Shown one piece after another: positions 20,705-32,040 of a stretch of 64,000 nucleotides of DNA; positions within the stretch are counted from its first letter, which is position 1; every line of letters begins with the position of its first letter. The notes below the pieces were generated by a model, which saw nothing but the letters and a program-made list of their open reading frames with translations, had not been told where the DNA came from and searched no databases. Both the position numbers and the translations under genes were made by a program. This DNA is from Ianthella basta (lineage: Eukaryota; Porifera; Demospongiae; Verongiida; Ianthellidae), in contig OZ025875.1 in the NCBI GenBank assembly GCA_964019415.1, forward strand, positions 2,531,501 through 2,595,500, given 5' to 3'.

Positions 20705-21370
20705 CACTGTTAAACATATGGTTTGACCATTCACACCATGGCTAATCAGTGCTCACACCAAAGGTGTGGTCACTCACATCTTTACTTTACTGTGATCGAA
20801 GTTCACACTGATACCAGCACACTGTTGCTCACATCATTTCTGATAGATTAAGGGAAGAATTTCACACACAAAGATGAGTGTTAACTATGAATCCTATAAG
20901 ATCTAAGTATAATAGCTACTGTCAGAGATGGCTTAGCCGTATGGTATGTTTCATACAGTGGGAGGACCTCCTCAAACTAAGTTTAATATGTGCCTAGTGT
21001 AATGTACCATGAGTTACTTAACAACCCCACCAGGTGGTATGCTGCATACTACATATATGCATATCGTAGTGTACCATATCTGCGGTGAAATGCACCATGA
21101 AACTGAATTATTTAGTGATTAGTCTTGTTACAAACTGTTCGAATAAATGGTTTGCTGCATGTTATACTATGCAAATCTTCAAAGTAGCATACCATATCAG
21201 CAGTGAAATGTACTGTGAAGTGACTATATCTCTTACAGATTGTTCCCATAATGGTATATGTTATGTACTGCATGATTGGAGTGAGCATCACACTGCAAAT
21301 GGGTGTCCTCACTATGGCAACCATAACCACACTAAATTTGGGTGTGAATATCTCTGTATTTCAAACAGTG
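20705..21370 (+). mobile_element. TIR element family, forward copy
   Basis: The left end is CACTGTTAA at 20705-20713 and the right end is a degenerate AAACAGTG at 21363-21370. The interior contains 'cagtgggaggacctc', 'caccaggtggtatgctgc' and 'gtactgcatgattggagtg', which recur in inverted order at 31210-31725. No protein-coding capacity was recognised. Confidence 0.55.
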
Positions 21371-22116
21371 CACTGTTAAGAGCTATGTAGGAAAGCTGTG
21401 CACTGCAGTTTAGGTTGCATCACTAGCTGTAGTATTCTAACAATTTACTTTCAGCTCAAAGGTAGAGCACCAGGCAGGATGCCACTAATAGCTGCACACC
21501 TCAACCTGCAGCTGGAATGGGTTTGGCTGTTTGCAATAACTAGTGATGATACCATCCACATAGTGCAAACTATATACACAAGCATGTATGCAGGGGGTTC
21601 GGTGCCTAGGAATTCCGCCTGAGAAGCAGCTCCTATAACTTTTAGCTATAATCATATTATACAGAATCTGTGTTGTATTACTACACAGTAGTCTTACAAT
21701 GGGCAATGTCACTCAAAACCCTGTTAAGCTTGAGAAGACCAGCTTAGCTGCTAGCAAGCACAAGCTGGACAATCTCTTTACAGGCGCTAGAATTGTGCTA
21801 CATGCTAATCTATATGATGAGTTCCACTCTGAGAGTAAAAGACCCCCCCCCCCCCCCCCCAGTCTCAGAACTGTGTACGGGCCTTATACATTGGCAGATA
21901 CATGAAAATGATTGTCCAAGAACGGATGGGTATGAATAAACACTTTTTATACAGAGCAATGTGAGCACAAGCACATTTCTAGATTTAATTGTAGCTACAT
22001 GGACAGACACACAAACATGTTCAACTGGACTAGCCAAGATTCACTATCTAGCTGCTAGGTTTTATACTAGGAAAATTGTAAACAAACTAACAATTAAACT
22101 AACAAATAATTACATA
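21371..22116. other. Sequence upstream of gene 2, no recognised gene
   Basis: No signal-peptide exons or 5' module are found before gene 2. There is an 18-base poly-C run at 21843-21860. The family similarity begins only with the last bases of the exon-3 equivalent at 22117, so the gene's start has been replaced by unrelated DNA. Confidence 0.45.
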
Positions 22117-22246
22117 CACACTACTGATGGTGAGGATGCTGCTCTGCCTGTGACTGCAGGCCAGGGCGAGTACCTTCCTGCTTAACAGAGAGTTGAAGAG
22201 AAGTCAATTGCTTATCACTCTTCTCTTCCTTCCTCCTCCTGTGTAG

Positions 22247-23274
22247 TTCCTTTAGTGCCTCAAGTTGTCAATGCCACCAGCATTAATTCTACCACAGTGT
22301 TGGTGACTTGGATTGAGCCTGAGGTGTTTTTCCGTGAGTTCATGCATAATTGCACCAATGTGGCTAAATGAGCTCCATAAGCATAGCTGTGTGTGTTACT
22401 CCATACATGAGTGAGTTGGTGGTTGCTTGTTTGAACAATGACAACTTCTGAATTGGATCTGACTCTTAACTGTAGTGTGTGTAAGTTTGATTATAGTTAT
22501 ATTTTAGTTTATACTAATACCTCCTCCCTCTCTCAGCTCATGATAACAGCCTGACCATTTATGAGGTGCAGTACTGAGGAGTAGCCACTCCTAATAATGT
22601 GAGTGGATCTTTCTTTGAAGCAGTCACTGAATCAGCTGGGATGCTGTTGTCCTATGACATTCTTGGTCTGGTGGCCTACTCTACCTACAATGTGTCTTTG
22701 AGAGCAACAAACCCAGTATGGAGTGGGAGAGTTCAGTGAAGATGTGACTGTGCAGACAGAGGAGGGAGGTTAGTGCATACCACATTAAGTGCAGATCATG
22801 AAATGTGTACATTGCATAGTGTATTAGTGGTGGCTTTACTAAAGTCACATCATGGATGCCTATTCAGTGCAACATGTTATGCATATCTTATAAGCTCTCT
22901 GTTTCACCTCCACAGTTCCGTCTATTCCCCTCGGAGTTGTGCTACAGAACGGTACATCCACCTCCCTACAAGTTTCTTGGTCCACACCCACTTTCAGTAA
23001 TGGACGCAACCTCACATATCATATGGAGTACACAGGCCTGGATGCAGAGAATCCAGTGAATGACTCATTCTTCATGACCTCCTTCCTGGAGAGCTGCACT
23101 ACTTCAGTGACCATCAGTGGCCTTGTGCCATTCTCCAACTATACCATATTGGAGTGAGAGCTAGCACAGGTGTAGGTGCTGGTCCCACTGCATTCATCAA
23201 TGCCACCACTGCATCAGCCGGTGAGTGATAGCAGTGAGCTTTCACAAGGGAAAGTGTGGATGCAGAAATGCACA

Positions 23275-23339
<65 letters not shown>

Positions 23340-23825
23340 CACACACACACACACACCACACCACACACACACACACACACACACATACTGCATATAGTAC
23401 TGATTACTTCTAATAGATTCAAGTCCCTTGTTTCAAAAATCGATTCTTATCATCTACTATATTTGAGCACATATACTGTCTTTTCTTGAATTATGAAGAT
23501 TAAGGTGAAGGTGTGATGTGTGGTTCTGACACTTTTCTCACTTCTTTCCACACCTTCATCACAGCCTCGGTCTCTGATGACAATTTCATCAATGCCACTG
23601 CTGTATTGGTAGTGTGGGACCCTCCACTGATTCCAAATGGAATTTTAAGTTACACAGTTGACATACAAATCTCAGGTACTCCTCCATTTACAGCAAGAGT
23701 GTCAGCTGACACCAGTGAGGAGTTTGGAGGCCTTAGTCCAGCTACAATGTATGTTGTGACTGTTAGAGGCATGACTTCAGGAGGCACTGGTGAAGCTATC
23801 TCCCTGGCTGTGACAACTCCTCCCT
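22247..23825 (+). pseudogene. Gene 2 FN3 exons, partly broken
   Basis: Exons 22247-22333 and 22537-22768 match the split second FN3 of genes 1 and 3 but carry the TGA and an inserted base. Exons 22916-23220 (SLQVSWSTPTFSNG; frame lost near VPFSNYTI) and 23565-23825 (LVVWDPPLIPNG, YVVTVRGMTSGG) are FN3 domains with no close copy elsewhere in the window. The last one is intact and phase 1-1. Confidence 0.7.
23276..23385. repeat. Long CA microsatellite in gene 2 intron
   Basis: More than 100 bp of nearly pure CA with few interruptions lie between two FN3 exons. Thr/His-rich open frames across it are artefacts of the repeat. Confidence 0.95.
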
Positions 23826-23980
23826 GTGAGTGGTAACACTGACATGCATGCTATGTCTTGGTGCTTTTCTATTGTGATTACTGTAGTTCTGGTAACTGCA
23901 TGAAATGCAGTGCAACAACATAATATAATGCCATTTATACTCTAGTATATATTCCCATTTGCCCTGCTCCCTGTGTGCAG

Positions 23981-24659
23981 TGACTCCAGAAGGCAGTGTG
24001 TTTGTGATGTCTCAAAGTGAGTCTGTCAGTGAAGGGAACAGTGTCACATTCATTTGTGTGGTTGATGTGGCTGGCAGTTATGAGTTGCAGTGGAGCCACA
24101 ATGGTGAGGAGCTGCCGGGACAGAACCAGACCATACTGAATGTGAACGCTGTCACTGTGGCACAAGGAGGGAACTACACTTGTTCAGTTGTCAATGTAGC
24201 TGGGAGTGGCATGGATATGGGGATACTCTATGGTATGTCTCATTGCTCAAGCCGTGCTCAAAGAGCATATGTGTCAGTATCACAACCAATTAGCAATAGT
24301 TTCACAGTGATATTTGACATGTTGGCTCTTTCCTCTTCTACTTGCAGTCAATGCCTTCTTTGTAGAGCACTCAATGTCAGCAGTGATCTCAGTGGGAGAG
24401 AATGCCACTTTCTCCTGCTCTGCTGTTGGCTTCCCTGCTCCTGATGTTGACTGGACCAGAGATGGAATGAAAATCCAAGGAAGTAGTAGAATAGAAATAA
24501 AGACCCTGTCACAGGGTCTGCACACAAGTCAGAGCTCCCTCACAATCACAAGTGCAAGTCTGAATCTCACTGGAATGTATCGCTGCCGTAGTATCACCAC
24601 TATTGAGGGATTCCCTACTGAAGTTGTTGAAAGCACCCCAGCAAATATTACTGTACAAG
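23981..24659 (+). pseudogene. Gene 2 Ig exons (intact frames)
   Basis: Exon 23981-24232 encodes an Ig with VTFICVVDV, LQWSHNG and GGNYTCSVVN. Exon 24348-24659 encodes an Ig with ATFSCSAVGFPAP, VDWTRDG and TGMYRCRS. Both are phase 1-1, have both cysteines and the Trp, and are not close copies of the Ig exons of genes 1 and 3. They are listed as pseudogene because they belong to a broken gene model. Confidence 0.75.
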
Positions 24660-24985
24660 GTACGCAGTACATGAGCCGTACAGTGGACAAGTACAGTTAC
24701 TGTTCTTCAAAACTTCAAAATTAATGTAAAGAATGGTTGGACAGTATATGTTACTGTGACAGAGCTAGGCAATGTCAATCAATATAAAGTGCTGCTTTAC
24801 CGCAAACCAGCCTATTGCACTGATATGCTTCTCTGTCAAAGAGACTGTGGACAGTGAATGCAGAGCATCCTGTAAGCAGCTTCATGCAGTAGCCAATTCC
24901 TTACAATGGCTATGACTACATTCTGTGAATGTGTTGTAGTGATCATGCAGCACTCATATCTCATTCACTACTCCTCTTTACCAAG

Positions 24986-26613
24986 ATGGCTGTCCTGAAC
25001 TGCCTGACTCACCCTGTGGTAATGTTGGTCCAGTGACTTGGCCTCAGACTGAGATAGGCCAGGTAGCCTCAGTTCAATGCCGGTGTGGGTTAGATGACCC
25101 ACTGATCCAGCAACTGACTGGCACTTGGAGGTGTGGTGGTAGGTATGGAACTGGTGCAGTGTGGGAGGAACCCCAGTGTGAGAGCTGCCAGTTCAGCGAG
25201 ACGAGGAGAATACTTTGTGCATTAGCTGAGGTTGGTTGATTCATTGGAGTGACAGGTTGTGGTTATGAGAAAGATCAGAGATATACATTGGCTATGGACA
25301 TCTCATGTGCATGTTGCCGGTTTCCAATTTGGCCACTTACATGGTCTATCCGTGCATATGCTGCCACTCTTTAGATTGATAGCCCAGGCCAGCTTGCCGC
25401 CATTCTGGTGAATATAACTCGTTCTGGTATTGATGAAATAGAGAGTGCAGACGTCTCCCTCACTGTGGGGCTGCTGGACACTGTCACACAATCCACTGAA
25501 GACCTATAACAGGAGGATGTGAGTGGCTAAATCCTCTGATGGCTAGTCAATGTCATTCTTCACTATTGTTGCTGTTGGTTGTATGTTGTAGGTTCAGATG
25601 GATGCCCTCTTGATTGTGAGCAATGTTCAGCAAGTGCCTCCTGACCAGCTGGCAGCCAGTCAGGAAGAGACAGGGTCATCAAACAGGTTTGTGCATGCTC
25701 TTGGATAAATACCTTGACCAGCTAAAAGTGAGAGTAACTGTTTGTTTATTGTCATTTTGGTGCGCTTACAGAATCTTAAGGATTGTGGATGATGTACTGA
25801 ATGTTGTTGAGGTGGTTCCTGAAAAACCTTTTGAGTTTGCTGCTCCATACTTTGGTGTTCAAGTAGAGGAACCTCCTGAAGATCTAGATGATGAGAAACT
25901 CTTTGCCCCTAATTTAGGAGCCTTGTTGAGCCAAGTAATGACCAGCACTGCGACAAGCATGCAAATGGAAGAAATGCCGGAAGTGCCATCTGCTGCAATG
26001 TCTCTCTCATCGACTCTTCTGAGAGGCGACAATGCCACGACACTACTTATATTAACATCAGTGTTTGTACGTAATTCTCTGTTTCAAGAACGGACAAGTA
26101 TGACAATGGACAACCGCACCAGAGAAATTGTTGGAAGCATTGTAGTTGATTTATCTTTGCGGTCAGGTGGAAAAGTAATTCCAATTGCTGAACCTCCAAA
26201 CAGCAATGTAGTGCAGCCACGCTTTACTAAAACAATGGTAAGCTGTTACAAATGAGAACATGAGAATTACAATACTGCAGATTGTATGTTCTAGCACTGC
26301 TTGTGGTCTCTTCTCACATTCAGCTTGCTAGAGAGGAAGGAAACAACACTAGCTGTCAATTTTGGAACTTTACAACTGCTGACAGTGAGCTACTCAGATC
26401 CATTCATAGGAATTGCTCTCTCGGCCTGTTGATGACAATGTGCATTAACTGTATAGGTATAGTGCATTTCGATTCCTCAACTATATGTGCATATCTTCCT
26501 ATAATGCAGGTGGTTCTGGTGAATGGGACAACCGGAACTGCAGAGTGCTCAATGAAACTGCAGAGGAAGTGGAGTGTGGCTGTGATCATCTCACTCACTT
26601 TGCCATTCTGCTA
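24986..26613 (+). pseudogene. Gene 2 HormR, GAIN and GPS exons
   Basis: HormR 24986-25230 is open. GAIN exon 25375-25518 has a TAA where the others have CAA. Exons 25592-25686 and 25772-26237 are open. The GPS exons 26324-26384 and 26510-26613 keep CQFWNF and [13 protein letters not shown]; the first has one additional codon (TTAD instead of TAD) in frame. Intron DNA just before 24986 matches 13745-13887 of gene 1, which marks the deletion joint that removed the EGF to RRKR exons. Confidence 0.8.
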
Positions 26614-26820
26614 GTAAGTGACCGACAACTTGCATGAAATAATGCCAGCAGTACACTTCTTGCCATGAATAGTGTAATGGGCTGTTCTTGCATTCCATCA
26701 TCAGTGTGCATAGTTTATAGCAACTTTCTTTTCCCATTACCAGGCTGTTCTTCTTTCCTGTTACCATGCAAGTATTCCGCTTGCCTCACAGTGTCCTTCC
26801 TTTCCATTTCTCATTGGTAG

Positions 26821-29751
26821 GACATCACCCCTGACTCACCAACAATGTCTACTCCAGCTAGTACTGCCCTTGAAGGTGTGTCTTACATTGGCACTGTACT
26901 CTCCATCATTGGCCTCATCATTGTTATCATCACCTATCTTGGAGAGGAGTGAGTACTGTATTACTAGAGCATATAATATATGCAACTAATTGGTGGGGTA
27001 TGAAGCCATTCTTCTGTGTAAATATCAATGCATAAGTACATACGTATGTGGGCACACCCTGTGGTGATGGAAGCAGGAAGTAATTATTCAGTGTGTTGCT
27101 AGATGCAACCAGTTACATCCTTACAATTTTGTAGAATATTTTATTATTTCTAGTTTCTATGCTTATTATATTGGACAGTGAAGCTGAAGCAACACACTTA
27201 TTCTCAACCATAAGGCATTGGTGCAGGTATTATACCTTATTTCTTTATAATCCTGGATCTCAAGGTGTGGGCTAGCATCTATAAGTGTTCCGCACTAATC
27301 CAGTGACAAACAGCATCCAGAAGCCAACTGCAGTATTTAAAAATGATGAAGTAATTAAAAACAATTCTGTCTGAATTGAAATTAGCTTCCACATGCACAG
27401 ACACATGCAATAGGGGAAATGGTGATGATCATGAATGCATCTTTTAATTACCACAAACGGTTGACTTTACCTTTCTAGAAGTTGTTTTTACACCAAGTCA
27501 ATGAGTTCTACATTACTATTTCCTGCACCTGCTCACACTTCAAGATAAAATGTAACAAATGAACCTTATTTGAATGCAGTGTACTGTGGTCATTTGCTGA
27601 AAGCTGGTTGCCACATATTATAACGCACTATAAAAAGTAAAGAAACTAGAAACAATGAAAGTTTTCTGTAATAATAGCAAGGATGTAGGGATGCTTCTAC
27701 ACAGTGACGCATTAGCAATGGTCCTTACATGCAGGAATGCAGCACCATCCTTGAATGTAGGGACCATTGTTAATGCTTCACAGTGCAGCAGGATTTACTC
27801 GTTTCTGTCATTTTATGCCATTTAACATCCTTACTATTATTGTAGAAATTTTTATTGTTTCTAGTTTTTGTACTTTTTACAGTGTGTAGCTAGCTAGCTA
27901 GCTCAGTTGTAGCTAGATAGCTACTTACTTGCAACCATAGGACCTTGGTGTAAGTGTTGGACCTTTTTATGTAATCCTGGAGCTCAAGGTGTGGTATAAC
28001 TCCTAGGTTCTGCAGTAGCCTACCAAAAAGACTGCAGAAACGGTATCTATAAAAGCTATATACATAACTGTGCAGTATAAGTAATAATGGTGGGGAAATG
28101 CACAACTGTGACTTTCCTTCAAACGGAATGCAAGCTATCTTTGGCCAAGGCTAGCTACATACTCACGTCCAAACAGACATACGACAACATTGCTAGGGTA
28201 TCGAACTAACTAAACTTTTTGATGAACTACACTTCCATATCGGTCATCCATGCAACACACTGTAATAGTCAAAATTCAGAGTATCTCCTGTTTCTTCTTC
28301 AAGACTGCTCACACAACAGCAGTTTTGAGCAAGCTGTATGTGTTCCCCACCATTCCAGCGGTCCTGTAGTTAAATCCATTTGCAATGGAATAAAATTAAT
28401 GGAGTTATGAAATAACAGTAATTACGTAAATTGATAATTGAATGAATAATAAATTTGAATATAAAATATGAACACAGCTGTTAGTATGATTCGTTCTGTT
28501 ATTTTATATTCAACTACAACACAACTGTTTGCAATTGGTAAGATTGCAGCTATTGTATACATTCATTTGAATGGCTGGCAAAATGGTATTCTTTGTTTAA
28601 GCTATAGTTGTTCCTATTCTTTCCGGTATTTTCTGCAAAGATGTGAGCCTAATAGATTAAAAAAATGCATGGTTGTTATTTGTAATAGTGTGCAAGAAAG
28701 CTGTTTGATATCATCTCTACCTTCATACTCCTTTACTCCACTCACAATCAGGAGCTTAAAAGAGGTTGTCCATGCAAAGCTGCTGATCAACCTCTCCTTT
28801 GCTCTGTTGGGGCTGTATGTCACCTTCATCATCAGCACTGTCTCAACTGGTGTACCTGTGCTCTGTGGAGTGGTCTCTGTTCTCATGCACTACTTCTTCC
28901 TGGCTGTGTTTTTCTGGATGACAGCAGAAGCCATCCAGTTGCACAGGAAGTTGGTGACTGTGTTCAAACCAAACATCACCAGCTATGTCAAGATTACCAT
29001 GGCAATATGTTGGGGTAGGTTGGTGCATGTGGAGAATGAGAGTAACACAGTAACTTGCATTTTCTTTGTACCGTATTGCCTTCATGTGCAATCCTACCTC
29101 CTACAGTGGTTCCAGTTTTCATTGTGGTGTTCTCCTTGGCTCCATACTACCACAACTACATTCATTCAAGATTGTAAGGAGTTTGACAGAATACTGCCCA
29201 GGAATGCCTGTATTCAGTGTACTTAACGTTTGTGTTTTCTCTCTACAAATTGCAGCTGCCGTGTGTATGGATACTCCTTCTATATTGGTCTGCTCATACC
29301 ATTTGGTATCATCTACATCATGAATTGGGTCATATTCATCCTCATTTTTGCCAGTCTGCTGTGTAGGCCCAGCGTTAGGAAGGAGACCTGTAACAATGGA
29401 AACCTTCGCAAACTGAAGGAGAACTTTATGATTGCCCTAGGACTGTCTCTTCTCTTTGGAATGGGCTGGGCCATTGGTCTGCTAGCCACCAGTGATCTTC
29501 CTGATGCAGTGCGCTACCCTGCTGAGTGGGTCTTCACCCTGACTACTGCCATCCTGGGTGTATACCTGTTTATACTCTATATTGCGAGGTCTCAAGAATC
29601 ATGTGAACTTTGGAAGAGGTGGCTTCTCTGCCAGTGCAAGAAGGCTACTCATGGTGTGTCTAGATCTAGTACCAACAGTCCCAGCAAGTCTCGCTTTGGA
29701 ACAATGACTTCTGCCATCATGTTCTTGTGGGGAACTTTGAAATTTTTGTAA
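26821..29751 (+). pseudogene. Gene 2 seven-helix exons with shortened tail
   Basis: TM1 26821-26948, TM2-3 28752-29014 ([13 protein letters not shown]), TM4 29107-29173 and TM5-7 29256-29751 are all open with consensus splice sites. The tail follows gene 3 to GTMTSAIM, then ends with GTLKFL and a TAA. Gene 3 continues GTLKRGTPRKAGKN, so a deletion joint at about 29745 removed the rest of the tail and joined it to the 3' flank. Confidence 0.8.
27681..27830. repeat. Palindromic (hairpin) element, copy 1
   Basis: Left part 'ggatgtagggatgcttctac' and right part ending 'tttatgccatttaacatcc' form imperfect arms, with 'cttgaatgtagggaccattg' at the centre. Related full palindromes lie at 48373-48562 and 49088-49278. 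The left arm here lacks the 'ggcataaaatgacagaaaca' section. Confidence 0.65.
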
Positions 29752-31209
29752 TTGTACGTACCTACGTACGTATACTCTTTATCCTCATGCAGCATGAAAC
29801 AGATGCGCTAGTTGTACATGCTGACTTTAATCAAGACCATGCAATATCTACGCTGTTACTATTATACATGCAAAGGTAGTAAGATAATCAGTACATACAC
29901 TGATTGCTGTATCATTGCCATTAATTGTGTGCTTCTACTTAGTAGTCCTTGGCCAGAGGATGCCAAATTTGTTGATGATTTGATTGTGTGACCTGTTTCA
30001 ACATATCAGTGATATTTGAGTGACCGCAGAGGGTTGGCTGGTTAGAAGTTCACAAAGGAGATTACATGCGAATGGAAGTGTTACTGTGTGTACGGTGTTG
30101 TCACTGAAATTTCCATAAACGGGCATAGACAATTGCAAACTATGCACTTCCCATTCATTTGATACTATTTGGAGAAGGAAAGCACTGGAGGCTATATATA
30201 TGGCTGGATGCAACGAAGATTAGTACCATCAGTTGGTCAGAGCTATACACACATGCACATCCAATTGTCAGAGCCTCCAGTCGCAGACCTAGGAATGCTC
30301 ACAGACTGGGAATTTGGAGATGCATGATGTCCACTTTCCCAATGAAGGAAAAGAGCCATTACTTCTCCTGTTTCCAACAGCATGTAACACTCTTGAGGAC
30401 TGGGACCTCCTGGTGAATGAATCAAAAGGGAATTTGAATTATTATACCTGTATCCACCTATCAGATGCTGATCAACAGTACAACATTGATCAGGTGTGTC
30501 CATGGTAATAGGCAATGGCACACTAGCAGATCCATTTGGTTCCACTTATGCAACAGTATGTGGTGTCATGAATGAGATTGTCCTTGCACATGCACACAAA
30601 CCACTTGTTTTTATATGTACTTCTATAGTTTAATTAAGTTCACAAAATTGTCTTTAAAACATTCCCAACTTGTCCCAGTATGTAGATGGTCTGTCATCAT
30701 GTGGGGCCTTATTGCCGTACCCACAGAGTGCATTCAGGAGGAAGATGAAAGCAGCGATCAATTAGAGACTGTAGATGGAGCAAATTTAATTGTCACAATG
30801 AAGTGATCATGGAGGAAGCCTCAATTACGGAAGTAGCTAGATTATACCAAGAAGTTCAAATGGTAATCGCTGGATATTATCACACCAAACCCGTACCAAC
30901 TACACCAGTATTTGTGTCTCAGTTGGTAGGGGGGCACAAAGCCCTATTGAGTTGACAACCAGTAATCGCCTCCCCCAGTAATCTAACAATGTTGCATAAC
31001 GGGAATCCTGTGGAGTTTGTTCAAATGCTAATGGTCACTGGCACAGGAATCACAATCCAATAGCAACTCAATACAAGGGTGCACTGATACTCACGGGATG
31101 CTAACAGCACAATGTCATGTAAATCTGACTGGTTCAAACTAGTCGGCCTATCAGAGTGAGTTAGTAAGTCCACCACTGCAACAGATGGAAGAGCCACAGA
31201 CAGCTAGCT
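29752..31209. other. 3' flank of gene 2 and intergenic DNA
   Basis: Bases 29791-30310 repeat 1-515. The remainder has no recognised gene. A segment at about 30855-30990 matches, inverted, the repeat at 17030-17165 ('accaactacaccagtatt'). Confidence 0.5.
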
Positions 31210-31725
31210 CACTGTTAAAAATAGGGAGTGCATGATGATCGCACCAATAATTGGTGTGAATTGGTTGCCACTGTGAGCACACCCATATGCAGTGTGATGT
31301 TCACTCCAACCATGCAGTACACAACATACCATTCATTGGAACAGTATTCAAGAGACTAAGCACTTCAGGGTACCTTTCACTACAGATATAGTACACAGCA
31401 TACCACCTGGTGGGATTGTTTGCTGGTTGACACAAAGTACCTAATGGTACATTAAATTGCACACTCAGTTTGACGAGGTCCTCCCACTGTACACAACATA
31501 CCATCAGGCTAAGCTGTATCCAGGGTAGCTATATATGTACTTAGATAGCTTGTAGGATTCCAAGTATAATCTCATCTTCAAAGTCTCTTAATCTATCAGA
31601 AATGATGTGAACAATTAACAGTGTGGATACTGGTGACAGTGTGAATGTCACTTTAAAGTGTGACTGATTACACCACTGGTGCGAGCACTGGGTGGTGTGA
31701 CGGTCACACCATATTGTTAACAGTG
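31210..31725 (-). mobile_element. TIR element family, inverted copy
   Basis: The ends are CACTGTTAA at 31210-31218 and TTAACAGTG at 31717-31725, with similarity extending to about 17 bp (CACTGTTAAxAATAxGG). The interior is the reverse complement of parts of 20705-21370, for example 'gaggtcctcccactgta' and 'agcataccacctggtggg'. The length is about 516 bp, and no coding capacity was recognised. Confidence 0.65.
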
Positions 31726-31932
31726 CTGTTTCACTCTGATTGGGGCTCAGTGTGGTGTACTGATGGTTGATAATGGATGGTGCCTGCATGGCGGTTTCTG
31801 TTTTCACCACAAGTTAAGCACTTGTGGTTTCAGCAGAAGGAAAGGGAGGCTGCTGTCATCATGACTGAAGCATTGTCGAGAGGGGCAATTGCTTGCAGTT
31901 ACCACTGCAGAGGTAAATAGATTGAATGGTAA

Positions 31933-32016
31933 TCACCGGATATCATGCCAAACCTACCAACTACACCAGTAGCTACTGGTGTCTCCCTGGGGTAGGTTTG
32001 GCAAAGTATCCAGTGA
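31933..32016. mobile_element. 84-bp hairpin mini-element
   Basis: Left arm TCACCGGATATCATGCCAAA and right arm TTTGGCAAAGTATCCAGTGA are inverted copies with few mismatches over about 26 bp, separated by a short loop that itself has an inverted ACCAGTAG/CTACTGGT. It shares sequence with 16770-17165 and 30855-30990. Confidence 0.6.
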
Positions 32017-32040
32017 AAGTAGATTTTGTCATTCCATAGT

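Larger units (their letters stand above)
22117..29751 (+). pseudogene. Adhesion GPCR, decaying copy without 5' exons (gene 2)
   Basis: Recognisable exons: remnant of the first FN3 exon end (22117-22129), 22247-22333, 22537-22768, 22916-23220, 23565-23825, 23981-24232, 24348-24659, 24986-25230, 25375-25518, 25592-25686, 25772-26237, 26324-26384, 26510-26613, 26821-26948, 28752-29014, 29107-29173, 29256-29751. Lesions: in-frame TGA at 22575-22577 (CGA in the paralogues), an extra base near 22710, a frame break near 23147, TAA at 25507-25509 (CAA in paralogues). The EGF, last Ig and RRKR exons are missing. The C-terminus stops at 29751, about 140 residues short of gene 3. Splice sites and frame from the second half of GAIN to TM7 remain intact, so an N-truncated product is not excluded. 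Confidence 0.75.

Noticed and set aside
23176..23489. Thr/His-rich open frames in three phases
   Set aside because: They are translations of the CA microsatellite.
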